Positions 1 through 8,258 of a DNA stretch of 64,000 nt are shown piece by piece. Each line of letters opens with the position of its first letter. Positions within the stretch are counted from its first letter, which is position 1. A model generated the notes under the pieces. That model searched no databases. It saw only the letters and a program-made list of their open reading frames with translations, and had not been told where the DNA came from. The DNA is from JAVBJN01 sp031546985 (GTDB taxonomy: Bacteria; Bacteroidota; Bacteroidia; Chitinophagales; Chitinophagaceae): NCBI GenBank assembly GCA_031546985.1, contig JAVBJN010000077.1, positions 65,447 through 129,446 of the forward strand, written 5' to 3'. Position numbers and translations under genes: made by a program.

Positions 1-170
1 ATTCTTTTGCTACAAAGCCTAATTACGAAAGTTTAGCAGCACAGGCAATTGGAATGAATTACTCTGATATAACCAGGGCATGTAATGAAGTGATAAAAAG
101 TATGATATTGAGCCATACAGAAAAGCTGGATACAGAATTACTCAAAACTGTTTTGAAGAAACGAAAATAA
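1..170 (+). CDS. AAA+ ATPase, C-terminal end (IetA-like), partial
   Basis: The reading frame is open from base 3 to a TAA at 168-170, giving about 55 residues of a gene that starts upstream of the window. The residues LAAQAIGMNYSDITRAC are typical of the C-terminal helical lid of AAA+ ATPases (LA..t.GfS.aDi.raC). A subtilisin-like protease gene follows four bases later. An AAA+ ATPase followed directly by an S8 protease is the layout of IetA-IetS, known as a plasmid-stability module and as an antiphage pair. The Walker motifs are outside the window, so the ATPase call rests on the lid and the partner. Confidence 0.7.
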   Translation, partial: SFATKPNYESLAAQAIGMNYSDITRACNEVIKSMILSHTEKLDTELLKTVLKKRK

Positions 171-174
171 ACTA

Positions 175-2712
175 ATGGCAAATGACCCAAAGCCACACAT
201 AAAACTTAAAGATGGCTATCACCAAAACCTACCATATCAATATCCTCGTGCCGGTGGTGGTTCCACGTTTTCTGTTATAGAACGCAACCGTGCTATACAT
301 GGCAGATCGTTGATGAATCAACTTACTGTCATTCGTCAACAATTTCAAATTGACCAACAGACACAAATTCCGGAAAATATAATAAAGGATGATGTAGTTT
401 ATGTGGAATTTACGTCTGAATGGGGTTATGAATTAAAATTTGAAAGTTTGGATAAAGACACTGTTAGGAATACCAACTACCAGCTACTCAACATTAGATC
501 TGAAGAAAGGGAAAATAATGGAGAAATTGAATATAGATACAATGCTACTTTGTTGCTAAAAGAAGGTGGTGTTAGCTCATTTATTGACAAAGTGAATCAG
601 TACCTTACTGAAACGGTTATTAAAACAAACAGGGAAACGGGTGAAAGGACTGATACAGGAACCCCCAAAAATTATCCGTTGCTTAATAATATTCAGACAA
701 TTCAATTAGCCACTTTAAAGGCTTTTTGGACGGATGCGCCCGAAATACCTTTCCCCGAAACTGATGAAAGTATCTGGTGGGAAGTTTGGTTCAGAAAGAC
801 AGCTAATGATGATGAACGAATGTCCCATGTTTTTCAGAACTTACAACAGGCAGGTTGTAATATAGGTGCTTCCGAATTAGAGTTGGCAGAACACAGAGTA
901 AAACTTATAAAAGGAACTGTACCGCAGTTAGCCCATTCACTATTACTGTTGGATAATCTGTCCGAATTGAGGAAGCCGCAGGAGATTGCAGATTTCATCC
1001 TCCATAAAGAGGTCGGATATGAAGATGTACGTGAATATCTCGCGGATCTGGAAGCGAGGACAGATAATCATCTTAATGAACAGAGTACATTGGTTTGTAT
1101 CATAGATAGTGGTGTGAATAATCAGCACCCTCTTATTACTCCATTTATGCCAGATGCGCACCGCTATACACTAAACCCCGCATGGGGACATCAGGATAGC
1201 GTTGATAATGGCGGACATGGTACAGGCGTTGCCAGTCTTGCACTTTACGGAGATTTGATAGAAGTACTGGCTTCACCGAACAGAGTACAGATATTCCACG
1301 CCCTTGAATCTTACAAAATATTCAACCCTTATGATCAAAACGACCCTGCCCTTTACGGCGCTCTTACTGAGGAGGCGGTCAATGCTCCGATAGTTGATCG
1401 GCCAGAAGCAAAGAGGATTTATTGTATGACGATAACAGATAAAACCTTTGCTTTTCAGGGCAGACCTTCTGCCTGGTCTTCGGCATTGGATAAAATTGCG
1501 TTCGGTACTGCATTTGAACCTAAATACCAACAAGTTTTTATTGTTAGCGGTGGTAACGTATCTATAACCCAACATGCCGAATACCCTGCAAAAAACCATT
1601 TGGAATCTATTCACGATCCGGGGCAGGCTTATAATGCAATTACAGTAGGTACATATACCCGTAAAGACAGGATTGATATAGCAACAGGGTTAAGGCCATT
1701 AGCCACTAATGGGAGCATGGCACCCAGCAATAGCACATCGCTACTTTGGCAGCAACAATGGCCAAACAAACCAGATATTGTGATGGAAGGTGGAAATGCC
1801 TCTACAAATGGAACCGATGTTTCCGATCACCATTCACTAAAAATACTCGCTGCTGATGCAGAATTTCCGAATTATGTTTTTTTGCCTTTTGGTGATACCA
1901 GTGCAGCAGCAGGATTGGCAGCAAAAATGGCAGCAGAGTTAAGAACAGAATATCCGGATTTTTGGCCGGAAACTATACGAGGATTGATGATTCATTCTGC
2001 CGATTGGACTGATCAAATGCTAATTGGCAGATCAGTAAATACGTTGAATGAACAGGAGAAAAAGAATCTTCTTCGGACTTTCGGATATGGTGTTCCTAAT
2101 ATTGAAAGGGCAAGACATAGTGCGAACAATAGCCTTACGTTAATTGCCGAAAGAGAAATTCAACCTTATAAAAGGGAGAACTCTAAAGGGCAGTATAATG
2201 AATATCATTTATTCGAGCTGCCTTGGCCTGCGGACGTACTTGAGGGTTTGCAAGCTATAGATGCTACGATAACTATAACGCTCTCATACTATATCGAACC
2301 TAATCCTGGAGCTAAAAGATATTCTAATAATTATCAGTATCACTCACATTCCTTAGACTTCGCTGTTATTAAGCCAAATGAAAGGTTAGAGGTATTTAAA
2401 CGGAGAATTTCAGCCAATTCAGCATTACCAGAAGATGAAATAAACAACTCTGGAGAACCTTGGTTTATTGGCCGTAGCGGCTCGAAAGGTTCTATAAGAA
2501 AAGATTTCAGCACAATGTCGGCCATTGAAATGTCGCAAAGAAATATAGTAGCAGTTTTTCCTAAAAATGGTTGGTATAAAACAAGAAAAAAGCTCAATAA
2601 GTTTGACGAAATGGTGCGGTACAGTTTAATTGTAACTATCAAGACAGAAGGAGCCGATATTTACACACCGGTATTCAATTATATTGAGAATACAAATATA
2701 ATAGATGTTTAA
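175..2712 (+). CDS. S8 subtilisin-like serine protease (IetS-like)
   Basis: This is an 845-residue cytoplasmic-looking protein with no signal peptide. The catalytic triad is visible as Asp in IIDSGVNNQHP (about residue 309), His in GGHGTGVASLA (about 347) and Ser in GDTSAAAGLAA (about 575). The N-terminal 300 residues have no motif I recognise and probably contact the partner ATPase; about 200 residues follow the protease fold. It starts four bases after the ATPase stop, so the two are co-transcribed. The length and pairing fit IetS, where ATPase and protease act together against phage and show toxin-antitoxin behaviour. That functional assignment is inferred from context; the protease fold itself is clear. 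Confidence 0.82.
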   Translation: MANDPKPHIKLKDGYHQNLPYQYPRAGGGSTFSVIERNRAIHGRSLMNQLTVIRQQFQIDQQTQIPENIIKDDVVYVEFTSEWGYELKFESLDKDTVRNTNYQLLNIRSEERENNGEIEYRYNATLLLKEGGVSSFIDKVNQYLTETVIKTNRETGERTDTGTPKNYPLLNNIQTIQLATLKAFWTDAPEIPFPETDESIWWEVWFRKTANDDERMSHVFQNLQQAGCNIGASELELAEHRVKLIKGTVPQLAHSLLLLDNLSELRKPQEIADFILHKEVGYEDVREYLADLEARTDNHLNEQSTLVCIIDSGVNNQHPLITPFMPDAHRYTLNPAWGHQDSVDNGGHGTGVASLALYGDLIEVLASPNRVQIFHALESYKIFNPYDQNDPALYGALTEEAVNAPIVDRPEAKRIYCMTITDKTFAFQGRPSAWSSALDKIAFGTAFEPKYQQVFIVSGGNVSITQHAEYPAKNHLESIHDPGQAYNAITVGTYTRKDRIDIATGLRPLATNGSMAPSNSTSLLWQQQWPNKPDIVMEGGNASTNGTDVSDHHSLKILAADAEFPNYVFLPFGDTSAAAGLAAKMAAELRTEYPDFWPETIRGLMIHSADWTDQMLIGRSVNTLNEQEKKNLLRTFGYGVPNIERARHSANNSLTLIAEREIQPYKRENSKGQYNEYHLFELPWPADVLEGLQAIDATITITLSYYIEPNPGAKRYSNNYQYHSHSLDFAVIKPNERLEVFKRRISANSALPEDEINNSGEPWFIGRSGSKGSIRKDFSTMSAIEMSQRNIVAVFPKNGWYKTRKKLNKFDEMVRYSLIVTIKTEGADIYTPVFNYIENTNIIDV

Positions 2713-2795
2713 TTGATTATTGTTCGGTCATAAGCTCTTAAAAACAACCCATATTATAAACTACCAATTTAATTTACAGTTTAATCCTTTCAGCT

Positions 2796-3152
2796 TTAAT
2801 AGCGCGGACTTATTTTGTTAATCTGATAAACAAGGCCACCAGGACTACCCACGTACATTAAACCGGTCTTGGTAAACAGAAGTTTCGTGCTGATAGCTTT
2901 GGGTATGTTATCTCTAAATGACAATTTCAGGGTATCAGCTATAATGGAGAAAGTACCAACATATTTGTCATCCATACGTATCCCCTTTGAATGAAATTCA
3001 AAGCTGCTGTCAGCATATAGCTGGAGATGCAACCAACCTAACGGAGCCTCTCTGTCTGCGTGTAAGATTAATTCCTTTTGTTGTTTGCTATTTTTATCTC
3101 CACAGCTATTAAACAGTAGCAGTATCAATGCAGGAAGTAAAAATATTTTCAT
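2796..3152 (-). CDS. Small predicted lipoprotein, unknown function
   Basis: This encodes 118 residues starting MKIFLLPALILLLFNSCGDK, a lipoprotein signal with Cys at position 16. I chose this ATG because a longer in-frame start would destroy the signal and overlap the upstream gene. The remainder looks like a small beta-rich domain and is not recognised. It is the last gene of a minus-strand operon headed by the transglutaminase-like gene at 6112-7560. A small exported protein after a toxin-like gene could be an immunity factor or an accessory lipoprotein, but that is position-based inference. Confidence 0.6.
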   Translation of the reverse strand: MKIFLLPALILLLFNSCGDKNSKQQKELILHADREAPLGWLHLQLYADSSFEFHSKGIRMDDKYVGTFSIIADTLKLSFRDNIPKAISTKLLFTKTGLMYVGSPGGLVYQINKISPRY

Positions 3153-3159
3153 CCAATAA

Positions 3160-3672
3160 TTATTTTGGAGAAGCTGTGGTCGTGGTATTTTCGCCAACGG
3201 TGGATAGTTGTGCAATTCGCATATCTTGAAGTAGTTGCATTGCAAAATCATATTCCTTTTTACCAAAAGTCATGTCTATTATTTGATTTGCTATATAGAT
3301 TTGTGCAATAAACATCTCATGTCCATACACCCGCAATCTGCATAGCTTCACTAATCTATTGTCTATTGTCAAGGTTTGAAAACAGCTATCAATTTTCATA
3401 AAAACGCCCCCCGCAATTGAATCGGGGTGAAATTTAAAGTCGATTGCAAATTTCCTTCCTTTAAAGCTGAGTTGCTTAGTGCAATTGGTATAAACCTTAA
3501 TGCCACATTCTGCATTTCTATATTCTGGCCACTCAAAAAGCCACATTTTATTTTTGCTGGTAACTGTTATTTCTATCCCGCTTTTGCAGAATGTCATCTT
3601 CTTGCTGCCAGCAAATGTTTTAACAGTTGTTGCCAACAATATGAAAGAGAAAATAGCACCTATTCTTATCAT
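3160..3672 (-). CDS. Secreted cysteine-rich protein, unknown function
   Basis: This encodes 170 residues with a clear N-terminal signal peptide (MIRIGAIFSFILLATTVKTFAG). The mature part contains several cysteines, suggesting periplasmic disulfides, and ends in a Thr-rich tail. No family is recognised. It is separated by 7 bases from the lipoprotein downstream and 30 bases from the gene upstream, so it belongs to the operon led by 6112-7560. It may be an immunity protein for the RHS/metzincin protein two genes upstream, since a periplasmic protector would need a signal peptide. Nothing in its sequence proves this. Confidence 0.6.
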   Translation of the reverse strand: MIRIGAIFSFILLATTVKTFAGSKKMTFCKSGIEITVTSKNKMWLFEWPEYRNAECGIKVYTNCTKQLSFKGRKFAIDFKFHPDSIAGGVFMKIDSCFQTLTIDNRLVKLCRLRVYGHEMFIAQIYIANQIIDMTFGKKEYDFAMQLLQDMRIAQLSTVGENTTTTASPK

Positions 3673-3702
3673 GGAAAATAAATTTGCCTTAATCTTAAAT
3701 CA

Positions 3703-4074
3703 CTATTCCATGAAAATGCTACGTCGAACTTTAATTATCTTGTCATCCTTATAAGTGATAATAACGGTGTAGGTAGCCTCCTTCGTTTTGCAATTCCATT
3801 CTATATAATAATACGCCTTATCTTTTTCTTTACTGGAGAGATGTTCGTTTTTACCTAAATATTTTTCTACGGTATCGCGCATAACCCCCTCCTTTAATAA
3901 AAAGAGAAGGGCATTCTGGTATTCGCGCCTGTTATAATGGCAATCCTGAATCTTTTCTGTACGCCAGTTGTGCCAGTTTACAGCTTCAAAAGTATATACA
4001 CTGTCTTGTGTAGATGTAGCACGGCAAGTGAATATGCTTACGCATAGCAATAGTGTGAAAGATATGTGTTTCAT
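3703..4074 (-). CDS. Small secreted protein, possibly BamE-like fold; candidate immunity protein
   Basis: The gene starts at the ATG for MKHISFTLLLCVSIFTCRA, giving 123 residues with a signal sequence that may be of lipoprotein type. The mature part has an arrangement (LLKEGVMRDTVEKYLGK, then Tyr/Trp-rich strands and DDKIIKVRRS) reminiscent of BamE/SmpA-like domains, which combine a 'G-x-x-x-x-x-V-x-x-x-L-G' helix with a short sheet. It lies 7 bases downstream of the stop of the RHS/metzincin gene, where polymorphic toxin immunity genes are usually found. The fold suggestion is weak and the immunity role is inferred. Confidence 0.55.
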   Translation of the reverse strand: MKHISFTLLLCVSIFTCRATSTQDSVYTFEAVNWHNWRTEKIQDCHYNRREYQNALLFLLKEGVMRDTVEKYLGKNEHLSSKEKDKAYYYIEWNCKTKEATYTVIITYKDDKIIKVRRSIFME

Positions 4075-4081
4075 AATTTTA

Positions 4082-6115
4082 TTATTGTGTATGGTCACTT
4101 ATTTCGCCAACATTTGTTTTTCCTTTCTCTCCCAATTCTTGCCAATTAATATTTAGTTTGTCCACATCTTGTTGGGTCGCTTTTCTATCTCCCCACTCAG
4201 ATTCATCTACATTATTACGGTCTTGCATAATGTTGGAAGATCCATCAGAATTTGGTTTGTCATTATGACCGCTGCCTTTATCAAAATACTGATCCCCATT
4301 TACTCCGAAATCGAACCATCCCCACCCATGTCCTTGTTCATGAGAACTTGATTTATTACCTGTTGCAAAATCCTGCTGATTATAATCAAAATCATTACCA
4401 CCCAAATTACGGTTGTTGTCTGCAACTGAATGCGTATTTGTATTAGTATTTGCGCCATATTTGCCCACTCCTATGTAATTCGTTTCAACATCAGTATTTG
4501 CTTTTCTTGCTGCTTCGCCATCTTTCACGCTCATTACTTGTGGTGTAATCTTAAATTGCACACTATATGTTTTTCCATTAATTACCTTCACGGCATTCGC
4601 AGCATTCCAGGTTGCTTCGATGTTTTTTGCATCTTGTTTTGCAAGCTTAGCGGTAACACCTGTTCCATAGTACACATTGGTTGAGTGGATTATGATAACA
4701 TCTCCTTTAATCGCTGCAACTCCCGAAGCACCGGTCGGATCACACTTCAGGATTGGATTATTATCCATCGCGCTGTATGGGCTTTGCCACGGAAACTTAT
4801 GCGCAAGAGGGTCAACATTTAAAGCAAAAACAGTAGGATCAAAATTGTAATGATTGTAAAGAACATCGCTCTTTAGGAATGCAACTACTTTCATTTTCTT
4901 TGAGTCGAAAACAGTGTTACCATATCTTTCTAATGGTTTTGTTTTAATTTCTTCATCAAACAATCCCCAAGAAAGACCAGCGTAGCGAGTATCTTTTAGC
5001 GTGGCATGTTTAAGCCTTGACGGTGTATGATCCTGTTGAGATAATGTGACAATTGTATCCCGTGTCCATCCCTTTATCATAATGTTCTTCATCTCATACG
5101 GCATTTCCCGATAACCATAGCTGAAGATGTGAGTGATCCAATTTTGGTAATCCTGAAACTCTTTTTCTGCACTTAATTGTGCTACTGTTTTATTTTGTTT
5201 TACCAATCCATGCTCCATTACTTCTGCTTTTAAAAGCATTGCATTAAGATTGTGATCGTCGTACTGCAAAGCTGTTTCGGAACATGCCAGCATAAAAGGA
5301 TCATCTTTTACGCCAAACTTATATTCGTAGCCTTTGGCGAGATAGACCAAGCAAAGTGCAATGGATTGCTTTAAATCCAACTCCCTTAGAGCGATTCCTT
5401 TTTTCGTTGCTTCATCAGGTGTATAAGTCAATGTTTCCAATGTGCCGGTGCCTGGGAATGCATGGTTACTTGATAACTCAACATTGTATTTTGTTCCTTT
5501 TTCGTCAGCATGGCGTATATAGATATGCCCAGGTGCAGTACAAAGCGAAGCTTTTGAATTTAGCCGCTCAGAAAAAATCTTGAATAGTGAAGCTAATGCA
5601 AAACAGTTTCCCGTATTTTTTCGTAACAACTGGTTAACCTGTGTATTTGTCCAATCATCTGTCCCAAATGGATCATTGTATGAATATTGATAGGGGTGGT
5701 GTCTTAATAAATTGCCATTAATACCAAATGTTGTTTTTCGCGTCATATAACTATAGATCGCATAATTTGTCAACGCATTTTTATAGTTAGTCCTTTTTTC
5801 CTCTACGGTTTCCAATAAACTTCTTTTGGGGTTCATGTAAATACTGTCAGTGTTACCTTCAATTATTCTTTGGATATTGCCTACATGGAAATCTAAAGCA
5901 GCCTTAAAAGTAGAGTGACCTAAACGCCCTTCCCACCAAGCATTTTCAATTTGATAGATCGCTTCCTCATAGCTCATCTGCTCCTTTCCTGCAAGCATAC
6001 CTTCTAAATGTTGCTTGGCCACATAGAAATAAGACTTTGCAGTAGAATCAGCACTTGCCATTGATTCTAATGGAAAGAAAGCAGCTAAAAATAAAATGTA
6101 TTTTATAGCTTTCAT
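4082..6115 (-). CDS. Secreted transglutaminase-like protein fused to RHS core and metzincin-type C-terminal domain
   Basis: This is a 677-residue protein with a signal peptide. Residues about 100-330 form a transglutaminase-like domain with Cys in TGNCFALASLF (about 172), His in APGHIYI (about 198) and a following Glu, ending in the GYREMP motif shared with three other proteins in this island. An RHS-repeat-associated core follows (DPLAHKFPWQSPY...NNPI..DPTG, about 430-460). The C-terminal 200 residues contain HEQGHGWGWFD (about 590-600), which fits the metzincin zinc motif HExxHxxGxxD, and a later NIM that could be the Met-turn (about 628). The ATG overlaps the upstream gene's stop by four bases. 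I read this as an exported polymorphic toxin with a metalloprotease warhead. There are no YD-repeat shell segments. Confidence 0.72.
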   Translation of the reverse strand: MKAIKYILFLAAFFPLESMASADSTAKSYFYVAKQHLEGMLAGKEQMSYEEAIYQIENAWWEGRLGHSTFKAALDFHVGNIQRIIEGNTDSIYMNPKRSLLETVEEKRTNYKNALTNYAIYSYMTRKTTFGINGNLLRHHPYQYSYNDPFGTDDWTNTQVNQLLRKNTGNCFALASLFKIFSERLNSKASLCTAPGHIYIRHADEKGTKYNVELSSNHAFPGTGTLETLTYTPDEATKKGIALRELDLKQSIALCLVYLAKGYEYKFGVKDDPFMLACSETALQYDDHNLNAMLLKAEVMEHGLVKQNKTVAQLSAEKEFQDYQNWITHIFSYGYREMPYEMKNIMIKGWTRDTIVTLSQQDHTPSRLKHATLKDTRYAGLSWGLFDEEIKTKPLERYGNTVFDSKKMKVVAFLKSDVLYNHYNFDPTVFALNVDPLAHKFPWQSPYSAMDNNPILKCDPTGASGVAAIKGDVIIIHSTNVYYGTGVTAKLAKQDAKNIEATWNAANAVKVINGKTYSVQFKITPQVMSVKDGEAARKANTDVETNYIGVGKYGANTNTNTHSVADNNRNLGGNDFDYNQQDFATGNKSSSHEQGHGWGWFDFGVNGDQYFDKGSGHNDKPNSDGSSNIMQDRNNVDESEWGDRKATQQDVDKLNINWQELGEKGKTNVGEISDHTQ

Positions 6116-7560
6116 GGTTCTTTTTTTTGATTGGTTTTAGAGAATAGGTTTCTTTTGTCTTTTCCGCTTACATTGTATTCCTTCTGTATTTTGCCTTTAA
6201 ATTCCTGTTGGTTCAACATCTCTTCATACATGCCCGCTGGCATATCCTGATAGCCCAACTTTGCAATGTATGCTTCAGTGGCTAAGTACTCCTGATAATA
6301 TTTTTTTGCAGATGGTACTCGTTCAATATCATCAAGACTGGTGATGTTGTTCTTTCGCATTTCTTCACGCAACATCGTTTTCAGGTGCATACTGTAAATA
6401 AAAAGGGATTGAAGATTATTGTTCTTTGGAAAGTAGCGGGTACCCACTTTCAGGCAGTTTAGGATCATATCCTCATTACCGGTCAGGTCAACTTTTATAT
6501 ACTCAATAGCAAGATCAAAAGCGCAATTAGCTACGACCTGTTTGCTATTAAGGGTATCGAGGTAAATGCCATTGGCCACTGCATCACTACTGATAAACAT
6601 ATTGTCCTTATACCACTTGTCGGTTATTTCCCAATTTGAAGTAGGCTCATAGTTGATAATGTTTCCATCGTTATCGGGATACTTCACGAAACCGTGTTGT
6701 GGGGCAAAACTCAAATAGGCTTTTACTCCTAATGCCTCCGCTAAAACCAGATAAACTATAGGCATGGATGCACATTGACCGAAACCGGTAGCAAGGCACT
6801 TTGTTAGAAATAGGTTTCTGTAATCTTTTTCCCCAGCGTAGTCATTATAGTCATAATGGTAGGGGTTATGTGATACCATATCTATTGCAGCGCCATGATC
6901 TCTTTTATTTTTGCCATTGTAGATGGTCAGTGTTTCGGACATGAATTTGCGGATAGCGTATTGAACCATATAGTTGTCCTTTGGATTCAGCTTGTTTTCC
7001 ACCATCCATGTTTTGATAAAGGCTACGGATTCTTTAATGTTATCATTGTATTGCTGCCTGGTGAGGTAAGGATTTCCATAAGCGGCTTCCACAGTATAAT
7101 AAGCGTCAGCAACTGATAATTTCGTTCTCCCTGTTAGCATGTCTTCAAGGTGCTTTAACGCAGCCGGAAAATCTTTGGTGCGTTCTGGATTGGGGGTTGG
7201 TCTATTGTACGCAGCTAATTCCTTTCCGCCGAAATGCTTTTGTTCGGCTTGTATGTTACTGATGAGCAATTGCACTTCTTGTTGCTTCTGTGCTACAGCA
7301 GTATTAATAGCAAGCGATTGGGGATTATTAGTGCTGGTTATAATGTCAGCCGCTGTACCCCCCATCTTTACCGGAGCATTTGGGTATTGGGGGGTCACAA
7401 CCGGTCTGTTCTGTTGAGGAAATGAAGATGGCTGGGGCGTGGAAACATTTACCGGTTGAAAACCAGTTGACGGCTGCACTTGTGGCTCTTTTATCTGGCT
7501 AAAAGCAAAAATGGGTAAAAGCCCAAAGACAGATAGTGCCACTATTCTTTTCACAAGCAT
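6112..7560 (-). CDS. Secreted transglutaminase-like protein (class A)
   Basis: This encodes 482 residues with signal peptide MLVKRIVALSVFGLLPIFAF. A Pro/Gln-rich stretch contains VKMGGTAADII, nearly repeated in the paralog at 17652-19013. A transglutaminase-like (papain-fold) domain follows, with Cys in GQCASMPIVYLV (about 263), His in PQHGFVKYP (about 289) and an acidic residue in NYEPTS (about 306). The tail carries GYQDMPAGMYEEML, the shared C-terminal motif of this local family. It heads a minus-strand operon of five genes and overlaps the next start by four bases. Such domains can cross-link, hydrolyse or be inactive, so substrate and activity are unknown. Confidence 0.72.
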   Translation of the reverse strand: MLVKRIVALSVFGLLPIFAFSQIKEPQVQPSTGFQPVNVSTPQPSSFPQQNRPVVTPQYPNAPVKMGGTAADIITSTNNPQSLAINTAVAQKQQEVQLLISNIQAEQKHFGGKELAAYNRPTPNPERTKDFPAALKHLEDMLTGRTKLSVADAYYTVEAAYGNPYLTRQQYNDNIKESVAFIKTWMVENKLNPKDNYMVQYAIRKFMSETLTIYNGKNKRDHGAAIDMVSHNPYHYDYNDYAGEKDYRNLFLTKCLATGFGQCASMPIVYLVLAEALGVKAYLSFAPQHGFVKYPDNDGNIINYEPTSNWEITDKWYKDNMFISSDAVANGIYLDTLNSKQVVANCAFDLAIEYIKVDLTGNEDMILNCLKVGTRYFPKNNNLQSLFIYSMHLKTMLREEMRKNNITSLDDIERVPSAKKYYQEYLATEAYIAKLGYQDMPAGMYEEMLNQQEFKGKIQKEYNVSGKDKRNLFSKTNQKKEP

Positions 7561-7583
7561 AGTGATCTGTAATTAATCATAGA

Positions 7584-7596
7584 TGTTTGGCAAACA
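7584..7596. promoter_or_regulatory. Perfect palindrome upstream of the first transglutaminase operon
   Basis: TGTTTGGCAAACA is a 6-1-6 perfect inverted repeat ending about 24 bases upstream of the ATG at 7560, in the 5' leader or promoter of the minus-strand operon. It is a plausible operator for a dimeric regulator. No copy was found upstream of the second operon at 19013. Confidence 0.35.
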
Positions 7597-7664
7597 GGAT
7601 TCTTTCAAGGTATATAGTCTAACAAATATGTAGCAAAAAATCTATAAATGCAAGGAAAAGGAAG

Positions 7665-7697
7665 AAAAACCACTTTGTATGTGTAAAGCACCACTTT
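7665..7697. repeat. Paired ACCACTTT boxes, 21-bp spacing
   Basis: ACCACTTT occurs at 7669-7676 and again at 7690-7697, exactly 21 bases apart, in the divergent gap between the operon at 7560 and the XRE gene at 7836. A matching pair with the same spacing occurs at 13064/13085. A two-helical-turn spacing suggests a cooperative protein-binding site. Confidence 0.4.
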
Positions 7698-7777
7698 CGT
7701 AGCGGGGATTATCACATCAAAAGACATACACATAATATTTTTTATACAATTACAGACTTTAGGAGTGGCTATTTTTG

Positions 7778-7785
7778 TACTTTTG
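7778..7785 (+). promoter_or_regulatory. Candidate Bacteroidota -7 promoter element
   Basis: TACTTTTG matches the TAnnTTTG -7 consensus of Bacteroidota housekeeping promoters and lies about 50 bases upstream of the XRE start at 7836. A good -33 TTG at the usual distance is not obvious, so this is a weak call. Confidence 0.35.
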
Positions 7786-7835
7786 AAAATTAGTATTATA
7801 CTAAGGAAATATTAAACTCAAAATTTCAGATAGTA

Positions 7836-8252
7836 ATGATAGAAGAGAACTTAGCCAGCCCCATCCTTGATGATAAAGCCATTGGACGAAACCTATACCT
7901 GTACCGGAAAATGGCCGATTTAAAGGTAATAGAAGTGGCCGAACGCCTGGGCTTAAAAGAATCAGCATACTCAAAATATGAGCGCGGAGAAACAGGCTTC
8001 ACGCTTGATTTTATTAAACGTGCCGCTGAGGTATTGCATGTAAATCCCTTGTTGTTATTAACCGTCACACCCAATAACATTATCGAAAGTGGCAACAATT
8101 CACCTGGTGCTATCCTCGGCATGGTATATGGTAACTATACCTATCAAACCGTTAGTGAACAACAGACACAGATGATGCTGAAATTGATGGAAAGTGTTAC
8201 TGCTTTAAATCAGAAAGTGATGGATATTGTAAACAAGCATGAAGAAAAATAA
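7836..8252 (+). CDS. XRE-family helix-turn-helix regulator
   Basis: This encodes 138 residues with an N-terminal Cro/C1-type HTH (about residues 15-70: LYRKMADLKVIEVAERLGL...YSKYERGETGF) followed by a C-terminal helix rich in Gln and Met that probably mediates oligomerisation. It sits six bases before a DUF2971 gene on the same strand and diverges from the transglutaminase operon, so it may regulate either side. The paired ACCACTTT boxes in the shared promoter gap are candidate operators. Specific target genes cannot be deduced from sequence. Confidence 0.85.
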   Translation: MIEENLASPILDDKAIGRNLYLYRKMADLKVIEVAERLGLKESAYSKYERGETGFTLDFIKRAAEVLHVNPLLLLTVTPNNIIESGNNSPGAILGMVYGNYTYQTVSEQQTQMMLKLMESVTALNQKVMDIVNKHEEK

Positions 8253-8258
8253 CCTGTT

